Shown: positions 24,958 to 32,906 of the stretch, in pieces | How the letters are laid out: every line of letters starts with the position of its first letter | Numbering within the stretch: the stretch's first letter is position 1 | NCBI RefSeq assembly: GCF_028446585.1 | Contig: NZ_JAPFQL010000025.1 | Span: 1 to 36,645 of the forward strand | Length of the DNA stretch: 36,645 nucleotides | From: Intrasporangium calvum | Lineage (GTDB): Bacteria; Actinomycetota; Actinomycetes; Actinomycetales; Dermatophilaceae | Direction of reading: 5' to 3' | Made by a program: the position numbers and the translations under genes | Notes under the pieces: model-generated | The model's input: the letters and a program-made list of their open reading frames with translations, nothing else | Databases searched by the model: none | What the model was told of the DNA's origin: nothing

Positions 24958-27063
24958 TCAGACGGTGGCGCTGGCCTCGACGGCCTCGAGGTTGCGGTCG
25001 CGCGACTTGAGGGTGACGACGATGGCGGCCATGACCAGCACTCCGGCCGCCAGGGCGACGAGGAAGAGCAGGAAGTTGCCGATCAGGGGCAGCACCCAGA
25101 TGCCGCCGTGGGGGGCCCGCAGCGTCGCGCCGAAGGCCATCGCCAGGGCGCCGGTGACGGCCGAGCCGATGACGGACGAGCTGATGATCCGGACCGGGTC
25201 GGCCGCGGCGAACGGGATGGCGCCCTCGGAGATGAACGAGGCACCGAGCAGCCAGGCCGCCTTGCCGTTCTCGCGCTCCGGCTCGGAGAAGAGGGCCGGA
25301 CGGACGGTGGTGGCCAGGGCCATCGCGAGGGGCGCGACCATGCCGGCAGCCATGACGGCGGCCATGATCTTCAGCTGCGGGGCGTCGGTGGTCGCTCCCG
25401 CGGCGGCCAGGCCGGTCGTCGCGAAGGCGTAGGCGACCTTGTTGACCGGGCCGCCGAGGTCGAAGCCCATCATCGCGCCGAGGATGAGCCCGAGGACGAG
25501 GGCGCTCGCGCCGGACATGCCGGTGAGCCAGGAGTTGAGGCCGTCGGTCAGTGCGGTGATCGGGCGGCCGAGCACGGTGATGAACAGGCCGACGGTGATG
25601 AGGGACGACACGAGCGGGATGACGACGACCGGCATGACGCCGCGCACGCCCTTGTGGACGTTCCACCCGGAGACCCAGCGGGCCACGAAGCCGCCCAGCA
25701 GGCCGGTGACGAGACCGCCGAGGAAGCCGGCGCCCATCGTCGCGGCGACCGAGCCACCGACGATGCCGGGCACGAGGCCGGGCCGGTCGGCGATGGCGAA
25801 GGCGATGAACCCGGACAGGATCGGCACGAGGAAGCCGAACGACGCCGCCCCGATCACGAAGAGCAGCGCTGCCCACGAGGTGAGGCTGATCGGGTTGAAG
25901 TTCTGCGTGATGTTGTAGTCGCCCTCGGCGGTGAGGCCGTACTTGACGATCTCGATGGCGCCGTCCTCGCCGATCGCGACCTGGGCGAGCATGAACGACA
26001 GGGCGATCAGGATGCCGCCGGCCGCGACGAACGGGATCATGTAGGAGACACCGGTCATGAGCCACTGGCGCACCTTGGTGGCGGTGCTCGCGCCGCTGTC
26101 GACCTTCGTGGTGAGCCCACCGGCGGGGGCGCCTGCCGAGGCGGCGGCTGCCGCTGCGGCCGCCTTGCTCGGGTCGGCCGCCCACTCGTCGACGAGCTGC
26201 TCGGCGCGGGCGACGAGCTCAGGTGCGTCGGAGATGCCCTTCTTGACGCCGACGTCGACGGTCGGCTTGCCCGCGAAGCGGGCCGCGTCCTTGACGGGCA
26301 GGTCGTGCGCGAAGATCACCGCGTCGGCAGCGGCGATGTCCGCGGCCGGGATGGGCTTCGAGCCGGCGGACCCCTGGGTCTCGACGATGATCGTGTGGCC
26401 GGCCGCCTTGGCGGCGTTCTCGAGGCCCTCGGCCGCCATGTAGGTGTGGGCGATACCCGTGGGGCAGGACGTCACGCCGACGAGACGGAGCGAACGCGTC
26501 GGGGCCGATGGGGCCACCACGTCGTCCGGGACGACGGCTGCCGCCGATGCCGTATGCCGCTGGGCCGGCTGGGCGCCCGCCGTGACGACCTCCTTCGGCT
26601 GGGTCTGCGGTGCCTCGTCGAGGGCCACTTCGGCACTGACGATCCGCACGACCTCCTCCTCGGTGGTGGCCGCAGCGAGCGCGTCCTTGAAGTCCTTCTT
26701 CATCAGGGCGCGCGCGAGCTTGGGCAGCACCTGCATGTGCGCCTCACCCCCGCCCTCGGGGGCGGCGATGAGGAAGACGAGGCGGGCCGGGCCGTCCTTG
26801 GCGCCCCAGTCGATGCCGTCGAGCGTGCGACCGAAGACGAGGGACGGCTCGGTGATGGCCGCGCTGCGGGCGTGCGGGATGCCAATGCCGCCGGGGAGCC
26901 CGGTGGCCATGGTCTCCTCACGCTTGCGGACGTCGGCGAGGAAGGTGTCGAGGTCGGTGCACCGTCCGGTGGCGACGAGCCGCTCGGCGAGCTGGCGGGT
27001 CGCCTCGTGGCGGTCGGCACCGGTCAGGTCGAGGATGACCTGCTGAGCGGTGATGAGGGACAT
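24958..27063 (-). CDS. fruA: PTS fructose transporter, fused EIIA-EIIB-EIIC
   Basis: 701 residues from ATG 27063 (AAGGAAA upstream). Domains in order: EIIA (1-145) with phospho-His64 in GIGIPHARSA; linker (about 150-190); EIIB (about 191-290) with phospho-Cys200 in GVTSCPTGIAHTYMAAE; Ala-rich linker; EIIC (about 325-690) with about nine or ten membrane segments and the GGPVNKVAYAF and SEGAIPFAAADP motifs. It imports fructose as fructose-1-phosphate. The EIIA-EIIB linker contains an exact copy of the dispersed 12-mer (26551), read as part of AQPAQRHTASA. Between fruK (19-bp gap) and a strong terminator. Confidence 0.96.
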   Translation of the reverse strand: MSLITAQQVILDLTGADRHEATRQLAERLVATGRCTDLDTFLADVRKREETMATGLPGGIGIPHARSAAITEPSLVFGRTLDGIDWGAKDGPARLVFLIAAPEGGGEAHMQVLPKLARALMKKDFKDALAAATTEEEVVRIVSAEVALDEAPQTQPKEVVTAGAQPAQRHTASAAAVVPDDVVAPSAPTRSLRLVGVTSCPTGIAHTYMAAEGLENAAKAAGHTIIVETQGSAGSKPIPAADIAAADAVIFAHDLPVKDAARFAGKPTVDVGVKKGISDAPELVARAEQLVDEWAADPSKAAAAAAAASAGAPAGGLTTKVDSGASTATKVRQWLMTGVSYMIPFVAAGGILIALSFMLAQVAIGEDGAIEIVKYGLTAEGDYNITQNFNPISLTSWAALLFVIGAASFGFLVPILSGFIAFAIADRPGLVPGIVGGSVAATMGAGFLGGLVTGLLGGFVARWVSGWNVHKGVRGVMPVVVIPLVSSLITVGLFITVLGRPITALTDGLNSWLTGMSGASALVLGLILGAMMGFDLGGPVNKVAYAFATTGLAAAGATTDAPQLKIMAAVMAAGMVAPLAMALATTVRPALFSEPERENGKAAWLLGASFISEGAIPFAAADPVRIISSSVIGSAVTGALAMAFGATLRAPHGGIWVLPLIGNFLLFLVALAAGVLVMAAIVVTLKSRDRNLEAVEASATV
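26551..26562 (+). repeat. dispersed 12-mer, copy in the FruA linker
   Basis: Exact copy in the unconstrained segment between EIIA and EIIB. Shares the 19-bp block GATGCCGTATGCCGCTGGG (26546-26564) with three intergenic copies. Confidence 0.9.
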
Positions 27064-27082
27064 GGCGTTTCCTTTCGGCACT

Positions 27083-28030
27083 TCAGTGAGCCAGGGTGAT
27101 GCTGAGGTCGGGGTCGGCGGAGAGCTGGACGGGGATGCCGTGCAGGTCCTCGGCCGAGGGAACACGGCTCCCGGGGAGGGTGACGGCCGCGGCGCCCCAG
27201 AGGACACCGGTGGCCAGGGCGTCTCCGGTCGGGAGGCCGCTCGAGAGGCCGTGGAGCAGGCCGGCGAGCATGCAGTCGCCGGCTCCCACGGTGGACAGCG
27301 GTGCCACGATGGTGGCCCGCGCGTGAAGGGCCTCGTGGGCCGTGACGAGGAGCGCGCCGTCGGAGCCGAGGCTGACGGCGACGACCTCGATGCCGCTGGC
27401 CACGAGGTCACGCGCCGCGTCCCGGACGTCCTGCAGGGTGGGCAGGGCGCGTCCGACGAGCTCGGCGAGCTCCTCGTGGTTGGGTTTGATCAGGTGCGGC
27501 CGCGCGGCGACGGCGGCGGCGAGCGGAGCGCCTGACGAGTCGATGGCCACCCGGCCACCGCGCTCCCGGACCTGGCTGACCAGGGTCGCATAGAGGTCGG
27601 TCGGTGCGCCGGGAGGCAGGCTCCCGCACCCGACGACCCAGTCGGCCGTGGCGGCTCGGTCCAGCGTCGCGTCGAGGAGAGCGTCGACCTCGTCACCAGA
27701 CAGCTGAGGACCTGGCTCGTTGAGCTTGGTGGTCGTGCCGTCCGGCTCGAGGACGCTGATGTTCATCCGGACCGACCCGGAGACGGGCACGCTGCACCGG
27801 GTGACCCCGGCAGCGTCGAGGAGCTCCTCGAGAAGGTGACCCTCCGGGCCGCCGATCGGCAGGACTGCGGTCGTCTCGGCCTGCTGCGCTGACAGGGCTC
27901 GGGACACGTTGACGCCCTTGCCGCCCGGGTCGACGCGGCTGCCGGTCGCCCGGTGGACCTCGCCCCGGTCGAGGGTGTCGACGAAGACGGCCCGGTCGAT
28001 GCTCGGGTTCGGCGTCAGGGTGACGATCAT
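27083..28030 (-). CDS. fruK: 1-phosphofructokinase
   Basis: 315-residue PfkB-family kinase that makes fructose-1,6-bisphosphate from FruA's fructose-1-phosphate. Seen: MIVTLTPNPSIDR at the start, VDPGGKGVNVSRAL (about 33-46, substrate site), KPNHEELAELVG and the anion-hole/catalytic STVGAGDCMLAG near residue 250. Its ATG overlaps the fruR stop by 4 bp (ATGA) and fruA follows after 19 bp, as in typical fruRKA operons. A tagatose-6-phosphate kinase is less likely given the neighbours. Confidence 0.95.
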   Translation of the reverse strand: MIVTLTPNPSIDRAVFVDTLDRGEVHRATGSRVDPGGKGVNVSRALSAQQAETTAVLPIGGPEGHLLEELLDAAGVTRCSVPVSGSVRMNISVLEPDGTTTKLNEPGPQLSGDEVDALLDATLDRAATADWVVGCGSLPPGAPTDLYATLVSQVRERGGRVAIDSSGAPLAAAVAARPHLIKPNHEELAELVGRALPTLQDVRDAARDLVASGIEVVAVSLGSDGALLVTAHEALHARATIVAPLSTVGAGDCMLAGLLHGLSSGLPTGDALATGVLWGAAAVTLPGSRVPSAEDLHGIPVQLSADPDLSITLAH

Positions 28031-28788
28031 GCGGTCACCACCTCGGGTCCGGCCGCCCGGATCTCGGCGGCGACGTCCTCGTCGAGGTCGGTGTCGGTGA
28101 TGACGACGTCGATGTCGTCGAGGTCGGCGAAGCGGTGCAGGTGCGCGTCCCCGGCCTTGCTCGAGTCGCTCAGGACGACGGCGGTGCGGGCCGAGGCGAC
28201 CATGGCGCGCTTGACGAGCGCCTCGGACTGGTCGGGAGTGGTGAAGCCGCGCGAGACGGAGAAGCCGTTGGTGCCGAGGAGTGCGACGTCGACGACGACG
28301 TCGGCGAGGGCCCGGATGGTCCAGTCGCCCACCGCGGCCCCGGTCTGGCCGCGGACCCGGCCGCCCAGGAGGTAGAGCGAGACACCCGGGTGGCTGGCGA
28401 GCACGGAGGCGGCGGCGACGCTGTTGGTCAGCACGGTGAGGTCGAGGTCGGGCGGCAGCAGCTCGACGAGGGCGAGCGTCGTGGATCCCGAGTCGAGGAT
28501 GACGCTCCCGCCGGCAGGCAGCTGGTCGAGGGCCCGCGCGGCGATCCGGCGCTTGACGTCGGCAAGGCGGCCGGACTTGGTGGCCAGGGAGGGCTCGACC
28601 TCGAGGCGCTCGACGGGGATCGCGCCGCCGTGGACCCGGCGCAGGGAGCCGCGCCGCTCGAGGGCCGTCAGGTCGCGGCGGATGGTCTCGGTCGCGACGC
28701 CGAGGTCGTCGGCCAGGGCCGTGACCTCGACGCGACCTGCTCGTCGCGCCTCGGCGATGATCCGCTGCTGCCGCTCCGCTGCGTACAT
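28027..28788 (-). CDS. fruR: DeoR-family regulator of the fructose operon
   Basis: 253 residues. The N-terminal helix-turn-helix is typical DeoR (RQQRIIAEARRAGRVEVTALADDLGVATETIRRDLTALERRGSLRRVHGGAI). The C-terminal sugar-phosphate-sensing domain has DSGSTT, LTNSVAAASVL and GTNGFSVSRGFTTPD. It probably represses the operon until fructose-1-phosphate or fructose-1,6-bisphosphate binds, as in other actinobacterial fru operons (inference). First gene of the operon; palindromes lie in the leader at 28864-28898. Confidence 0.93.
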   Translation of the reverse strand: MYAAERQQRIIAEARRAGRVEVTALADDLGVATETIRRDLTALERRGSLRRVHGGAIPVERLEVEPSLATKSGRLADVKRRIAARALDQLPAGGSVILDSGSTTLALVELLPPDLDLTVLTNSVAAASVLASHPGVSLYLLGGRVRGQTGAAVGDWTIRALADVVVDVALLGTNGFSVSRGFTTPDQSEALVKRAMVASARTAVVLSDSSKAGDAHLHRFADLDDIDVVITDTDLDEDVAAEIRAAGPEVVTA

Positions 28789-28863
28789 CGGACTCCCTCA
28801 TCCTCACGCCGCGCCGGGTGCGTCAGCGTGGGACCAAGAAAACCACAGGGTCACACACATGTA

Positions 28864-28898
28864 AATAGAAACGGGCACCCGTTTTTGTGGTTTCTATT
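28864..28898 (-). promoter_or_regulatory. candidate FruR operator/promoter region
   Basis: AT-rich island in GC-rich DNA 76 bp upstream of fruR. It contains 9-bp inverted repeats AATAGAAAC (28864-28872) / GTTTCTATT (28890-28898) and, overlapping, a perfect 7-bp-arm palindrome AAACGGGCACCCGTTT (28869-28884). AAACCACA occurs on both strands nearby (28840 and 28885). Probably fru promoter plus operator. Confidence 0.55.
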
Positions 28899-28931
28899 AG
28901 ACGAGGGATCGCCCCGCGGCCTGGCCCGTCG

Positions 28932-29342
28932 TCAGCGGACGTGCTTGAGCCGGCCCCAGGCATGCCAGCGGTCGATGTCGATCCAGGCGCTGACCCGCGC
29001 CCGGTCCCGCACCGCATAGGGCTGTCCGGTGTAGTGCCGGGCGATGCGGTCGATGTCGACCAGACCCTCGTCGTCGACCCAGTCCACGACGCGGCCCTGG
29101 AGGCTCACGTGCGTGATCCAGTCCCCCGGGTCCATCGCACTCAGGCTGACCCGAGGATCGTTGCGCAAGTAGTCGATCCGCTTCCGGCCGGCATCCATGT
29201 TGACCAGGATCCGGCCGTTCTCGTAGAGGTACCACGTCGGCACCGAGACCGGGTGCCCGTCGGGGCGCACGGAGCTGATCGTCGCGAAGTTGGGCTGGGC
29301 GAGCATCTCCTCGACCGGAGCCGGCAGCGGTGGTCTGGGCAC
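28932..29342 (-). CDS. PNPOx-like flavin/F420-binding oxidoreductase
   Basis: 136 residues from GTG 29342 (GAGAGGAA upstream; the longer start at 29396 overlaps a terminator). Split-barrel pyridoxamine-phosphate-oxidase fold: FATISSVRPDGHPVSVPTWYLYENGRILVNMDAGRKRIDYLRNDPRVSLSAMD, then a C-terminal helix-strand with WHAWGRL. In Actinobacteria such short proteins often use F420 rather than FMN; the substrate is unknown. Monocistronic; the fru regulatory region follows. Confidence 0.85.
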   Translation of the reverse strand: MPRPPLPAPVEEMLAQPNFATISSVRPDGHPVSVPTWYLYENGRILVNMDAGRKRIDYLRNDPRVSLSAMDPGDWITHVSLQGRVVDWVDDEGLVDIDRIARHYTGQPYAVRDRARVSAWIDIDRWHAWGRLKHVR

Positions 29343-29401
29343 GGCGCGTTCCTCTCGCGGGGCGGTGCTCCCGACCCTACGCCCGCCACACGCCAACGGG
29401 C

Positions 29402-29413
29402 CGTGTGCCGCTG
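29402..29413 (+). repeat. dispersed 12-mer, one-mismatch copy in terminator
   Basis: CGTGTGCCGCTG, differing at the fourth base, paired with the exact copy at 29422. Confidence 0.8.
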
Positions 29414-29421
29414 ACTGAGCT

Positions 29422-29433
29422 CAGCGGCATACG
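29422..29433 (-). repeat. dispersed 12-mer, exact copy in terminator
   Basis: Exact copy; on its own strand it is followed by AGCTCAG, like the copy in purL. Confidence 0.9.
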
Positions 29434-29452
29434 GCCCGTTGGTGGTGTCCTG

Positions 29453-29860
29453 CTAGAAGCCCAGCTCGCGGGCACCCTCGGCGGAGCTGTCACGCAGGAA
29501 CTGCGCGCAGCGCGCCTCCTCGTCGCTCTCCCCGATCGCGCGCGCCGCCCTGGCCAGCGCAGCGAGGGACCGCAGGAAGCCGCGGTTGGGCTCGTGCGAG
29601 AACGGCACCGGCCCCTGCCCCCGCCAGCCCGACTTGCGCAGCTGGTCGAGCGACCGGTGGTAGCCGGTCCGCGCGTAGGCGTAGGCCTCCACGTCGCGGC
29701 CGGCGGCGAGCGCCTGCTCCGCGAGCGTGGCCCAGGCCGCCGACGAGGTCGGGAGCGACGCGGCCACGGCGGCGGGGTCCTCCCCCGCTGCCAAGCGCGC
29801 GGTCGCCGGGTCCTCGGGCAGCCGGGTCTCCGGGATGCCGAGCAGGTTGCCGTCGCTCAC
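29453..29860 (-). CDS. DUF3151 family protein
   Basis: 135 residues from GTG 29860, overlapping the fba stop by 4 bp (GTGA). It matches the actinobacterial DUF3151 pattern: NLLGIPETRLPEDP, AWATLAEQAL, EAYAYARTGYHRSLDQLRKSGWRGQGPVPFSHEPNRGFLRSL and a C-terminal RCAQFLRDSS. Function unknown; it is routinely next to fba in Actinobacteria, so a link to aldolase or glycolysis is reasonable but unproven. No signal peptide. Confidence 0.9.
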   Translation of the reverse strand: MSDGNLLGIPETRLPEDPATARLAAGEDPAAVAASLPTSSAAWATLAEQALAAGRDVEAYAYARTGYHRSLDQLRKSGWRGQGPVPFSHEPNRGFLRSLAALARAARAIGESDEEARCAQFLRDSSAEGARELGF

Positions 29861-30885
29861 GCGTGCGTCCCGGCCGAGCGCAGCGCCTCGCACGCCTCGA
29901 CGACGCGGGCCGCCATGCCGGCCTCGGCCGCCTTGCCCCAGGCGCGCGGGTCGTACTGCTTCTTGTTGCCGACCTCGCCGTCGACCTTGAGGACGCCCGC
30001 GTAGTTGGCGAGCATCCAGTCGGCGACCGGGCGGGTGAAGGCGTACTGCGTGTCGGTGTCGACGTTCATCTTGATGACGCCGTGGTCGACCGCCGCCGAG
30101 ATCTCCTCGGGCAGGGAGCCCGATCCGCCGTGGAAGACGAGGTCGAAGGGGCGGGCGTCGTCGCCGAGGCCGAGCTCCTTGGCCGCGGCCTGCTGGGCCT
30201 GGAGGAGGATCTCGGGGCGGAGCTTGACGTTGCCCGGCTTGTAGACGCCGTGGACGTTGCCGAAGGTCAGGGCCGTCAGGTAGCGGCCGTTCTCGCCGGC
30301 GCCGAGGGCCTGGATCGTCGCGATGGCGTCCGCAGGCGTGGAGTAGAGCTTCTCGTCGATGGCGCCGACGACGCCGTCCTCCTCGCCGCCGACGACGCCG
30401 ACCTCGATCTCGAGGACGACGTTGGCGGCCTTGGCGAGCGCGAGCAGCTCACGCGCGATCTGAAGGTTCTCGTCGAGCGGGACGGCCGAGCCGTCCCACA
30501 TGTGCGACTGGAACCACGGCGTGCCGCCGGCCTTGACCCGCTCCGTCGACGCGGCGAGGAGCGGGCGGACGAAGCCGTCGAGCTTGTCCTTCGGGCAGTG
30601 GTCCGTGTGCAGGGCGATGTTGACGGGGTAGTGCTTCGCGACCTCCTCGGCGTAGGCCGCGAAGGCGAGCGAGCCACTCACCATGTTCTTGACCGACGGG
30701 CCGGAGAGGTACTCGGCGCCGCCGGTGGAGACCTGGATGATGCCGTCCGAGCCCGCGTCGGCGAAGCCCTTGAGGGCCGCGTTGAGCGTCTGCGAGGACG
30801 ACACGTTGATGGCGGGATACGCGAAGGAGCCGGCCTTCGCGCGGTCGAGCATGTCGGCGTACACCTCAGGGGTGGCGATGGGCAT
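29857..30885 (-). CDS. fba: fructose-bisphosphate aldolase, class II
   Basis: 342 residues from ATG 30885 (AGGAGAA upstream). Zinc-dependent aldolase that splits fructose-1,6-bisphosphate to dihydroxyacetone phosphate and glyceraldehyde-3-phosphate, the next step after FruK. Zinc and catalytic residues: HTDHCP (93-98), EIEVGVVGGEEDG (159-171), TFGNVHGVYKPGNV (207-220, His212) and FHGGSGS (251-257, His252), then NVDTDTQYAF. Coupled to DUF3151 by 4 bp. Upstream (30943) is an intergenic copy of the dispersed 12-mer. Confidence 0.97.
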   Translation of the reverse strand: MPIATPEVYADMLDRAKAGSFAYPAINVSSSQTLNAALKGFADAGSDGIIQVSTGGAEYLSGPSVKNMVSGSLAFAAYAEEVAKHYPVNIALHTDHCPKDKLDGFVRPLLAASTERVKAGGTPWFQSHMWDGSAVPLDENLQIARELLALAKAANVVLEIEVGVVGGEEDGVVGAIDEKLYSTPADAIATIQALGAGENGRYLTALTFGNVHGVYKPGNVKLRPEILLQAQQAAAKELGLGDDARPFDLVFHGGSGSLPEEISAAVDHGVIKMNVDTDTQYAFTRPVADWMLANYAGVLKVDGEVGNKKQYDPRAWGKAAEAGMAARVVEACEALRSAGTHA

Positions 30886-30942
30886 TGCTTCTCCTGCGCG
30901 TGGGTGGAAGGGGCCTTTGTCGGCCCGCCAAGAATCCTGCCA

Positions 30943-30954
30943 CGTATGCCGCTG
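30943..30954 (+). repeat. dispersed 12-mer, copy upstream of fba
   Basis: Exact copy 57 bp upstream of the fba start, followed by GGGCCGGCAC, the same 3' flank as the purA copy at 16193. Confidence 0.9.
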
Positions 30955-31132
30955 GGCCGGCACGGGTGCCCACGTGCCGTTGAGCACGCGCTCACCTCGT
31001 GGAGCTGCCGCGTTCGGGGTGCGGAGGAGGCCCAGCGGGTCCACTCTGGTGGAGAGGCGGCACCAGTGGCGGGCCTGACGGGCTCCACGGAGCCGACCCT
31101 CGCCCCAACCAGTGGACGACCGAGGAGCAGCC

Positions 31133-32014
31133 GTGAGAAACCGAACGTCGCACTCTCCCAAACCCGCCCGTCGAGCAGCCCGACTACTTGCCGCTGCCAC
31201 CGGCCTCGTCGGAGCGGTCGCCCTGACCGTTCCTGCGGCGGCTCCGGCCGCACCGGCCGACACGACGAACGACCGGGTGGCGGCCGCCGCCGCGGCCGTC
31301 GACCGCTCCGGGGTGGACGGCATCGGCTGGCACGTCGACACCAGCGCCCGCCGGGTCGTGGTCACCCTGGACAGCACGGTGACGGCCGCCGAGGTCGCCT
31401 CCATCAAGCGGGCCGCCGGGGACGCGGCCGGAGCGATCCGCTTCGAGCGCACCCCGGGCGTGCTCCGCGCCCTCGTGTCCGCGGGCGACGCGATCTACGG
31501 CGGTGGCTACCGCTGCTCGAGCGGCTTCAACGTCGTCAAGGGGAGCACCTACTACTTCCTCACGGCGGGGCACTGCGGGAAGGTCGCCAAGCGCTGGTTC
31601 ACCGACCCGACGCAGACGACCCTGATCGGCCCCACGGTCGGCTACAGCTTCCCGGGCAACGACTACGCCCTCGTGCGCTACGACAACCTCTCCCTCTCGC
31701 ACCCGGGCGGCTACGCGGTCGCCGACGCCTTCGTCGGCGAGAAGGTCACCAGGGACGGCTCGACGACGGGCATCCACTCCGGAGAGGTGACCGGCCTCAA
31801 CGCGACGGTCCGCTACCAAGGTGGCGGCCGGGTCACCGGACTCATCAAGACGAACGTGTGCGCCGAGCCCGGCGACTCGGGCGGTCCGCTCTACGACGGC
31901 ACCAAGGCCCTCGGCCTGACCTCGGGCGGCAGCGGCGACTGCAAGCGCGGCGGCACGACCTACTTCCAGCCCGTGCGGGAGGCCGCGAACGCCTATGGCG
32001 TGAACGTCTACTGA
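31133..32014 (+). CDS. secreted S1-family serine protease
   Basis: 293 residues from GTG 31133 (GAGGAG upstream). Residues 1-43 are a signal peptide (twin Arg, hydrophobic core, Ala-rich cleavage). About 45-117 is a probable propeptide, and the protease follows. Catalytic triad by motif: His147 (TAGHC), Asp177 ([10 protein letters not shown]), Ser249 ([10 protein letters not shown]). Cys128 and Cys148 look like a disulfide pair, as in alpha-lytic/streptogrisin-type (S1E) proteases. It degrades extracellular protein; specificity unknown. Single gene; no secretion or inhibitor gene nearby. Confidence 0.9.
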   Translation: MRNRTSHSPKPARRAARLLAAATGLVGAVALTVPAAAPAAPADTTNDRVAAAAAAVDRSGVDGIGWHVDTSARRVVVTLDSTVTAAEVASIKRAAGDAAGAIRFERTPGVLRALVSAGDAIYGGGYRCSSGFNVVKGSTYYFLTAGHCGKVAKRWFTDPTQTTLIGPTVGYSFPGNDYALVRYDNLSLSHPGGYAVADAFVGEKVTRDGSTTGIHSGEVTGLNATVRYQGGGRVTGLIKTNVCAEPGDSGGPLYDGTKALGLTSGGSGDCKRGGTTYFQPVREAANAYGVNVY

Positions 32015-32104
32015 CGTTGCTGCAAAAGATCGTGATGCGCTGACAACCCTTCGGGTGGACCGGGAGTTTGGACCAGTGTGACGGCGGCTGCAGCGCCTGA
32101 CACC

Positions 32105-32144
32105 GACCACTCCCGGCCACCGATCGGTGGCTGACCACTCCGGG
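32105..32144. repeat. palindrome flanked by direct repeats
   Basis: Perfect 16-bp palindrome GCCACCGATCGGTGGC (32116-32131) between two copies of GACCACTCC (32105 and 32133). It is 30 bp upstream of the next start (32174), so it could be an operator, or the end of the protease transcript. Confidence 0.55.
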
Positions 32145-32173
32145 CCCGAGGGCCCCACCGAAGGAGCGCCACC

Positions 32174-32842
32174 ATGTCAGTTGTTCGCCGTGTCATCGCT
32201 GCCGCCGCCATCTGCGCGGTCCCCCTCGTCGCCTCCGCGCCGTTCGCCCACGCCGGCGGCGGTGCCGGCGAGACGACCCTGACCCACGGCACCGGGTCCT
32301 GGCTCGAGGTCGGAACCGTGCCCGGCCTCCTCGCCGGCAACATCCACCGCGGAGGCGTGTCCTTCCTCGATGATGCCGACCCCACGCGTGAGGACTACCG
32401 CAGCGGCCGGATCGAGGACTGGACCTGCCCGACCGGCGTTGTGCCGCCAGCGCTCTACGCGATCGAGGACCCGGAGACGTTCCCCGGGACCGCGTGCACC
32501 CTCGAGGGCGTTCTCGAGCTCGACCTCTCGAGCACGTCGGTGAGCGTTGACGAGCGACTCTCGATGGCGCGCATCTCGGGGTCCGCGGTCGTTCGGCAGA
32601 CGGGAGGCGCGGTTGTGACGACCATCCCGATCGACATCGCGCTCGAGGCCGACGGCGCACCTCGACGCCACACCGACGTCTACCGCTTCCAGGACGACTC
32701 CGGCACCTGGATCACCGACCGCACCGTCTTCACCTCGCGGTCGGCGGTCATGGCCGGATCCCTCGGCACGATCGGGATCGCGGACGAGCCCGACGACGTG
32801 ACCGAGGCCACGCTCGGGCGCCAGGAGACCACCATCCGGTGA
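32174..32842 (+). CDS. secreted protein of unknown function
   Basis: 222 residues from ATG 32174 with AAGGAG upstream. Residues 1-27 are a signal peptide (RRVIAAAAICAVPLVASAPFAHA). The mature part has no repeats, membrane anchor or recognised domain; two cysteines (in DWTCPTG and TACTLEG) could form a disulfide. Composition and the alternation of hydrophobic residues suggest a beta-rich domain. I do not recognise it. It follows the secreted protease but has its own start signals and a palindrome upstream, so co-regulation is only a possibility. Confidence 0.75.
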   Translation: MSVVRRVIAAAAICAVPLVASAPFAHAGGGAGETTLTHGTGSWLEVGTVPGLLAGNIHRGGVSFLDDADPTREDYRSGRIEDWTCPTGVVPPALYAIEDPETFPGTACTLEGVLELDLSSTSVSVDERLSMARISGSAVVRQTGGAVVTTIPIDIALEADGAPRRHTDVYRFQDDSGTWITDRTVFTSRSAVMAGSLGTIGIADEPDDVTEATLGRQETTIR

Positions 32843-32880
32843 TCCTGGACCGGGCCGTCCCGTGAGCCAGACCCCGCTCC

Positions 32881-32906
32881 GGAGCAGGCGCGTCAGCGCC
32901 CGCTCC
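32881..32906. terminator. hairpin between the secreted protein and LLM genes
   Basis: Arms GGAGCAGGCGC (32881-32891) and GCGCCCGCTCC (32896-32906), one mismatch, 4-nt loop; each is also part of a GCTCCGGAGC palindrome. The LLM stop falls in the loop; it probably terminates both convergent genes. Confidence 0.65.

Larger units (their letters stand above)
29394..29441. terminator. long hairpin built from two dispersed 12-mers
   Basis: Arms 29394-29414 and 29421-29441 pair over 21 bp with one mismatch (G opposite T, a wobble in RNA) and a 6-nt loop. It lies 12 nt downstream of the DUF3151 stop on the minus strand, where it should terminate the fba-DUF3151 transcript. Confidence 0.8.
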
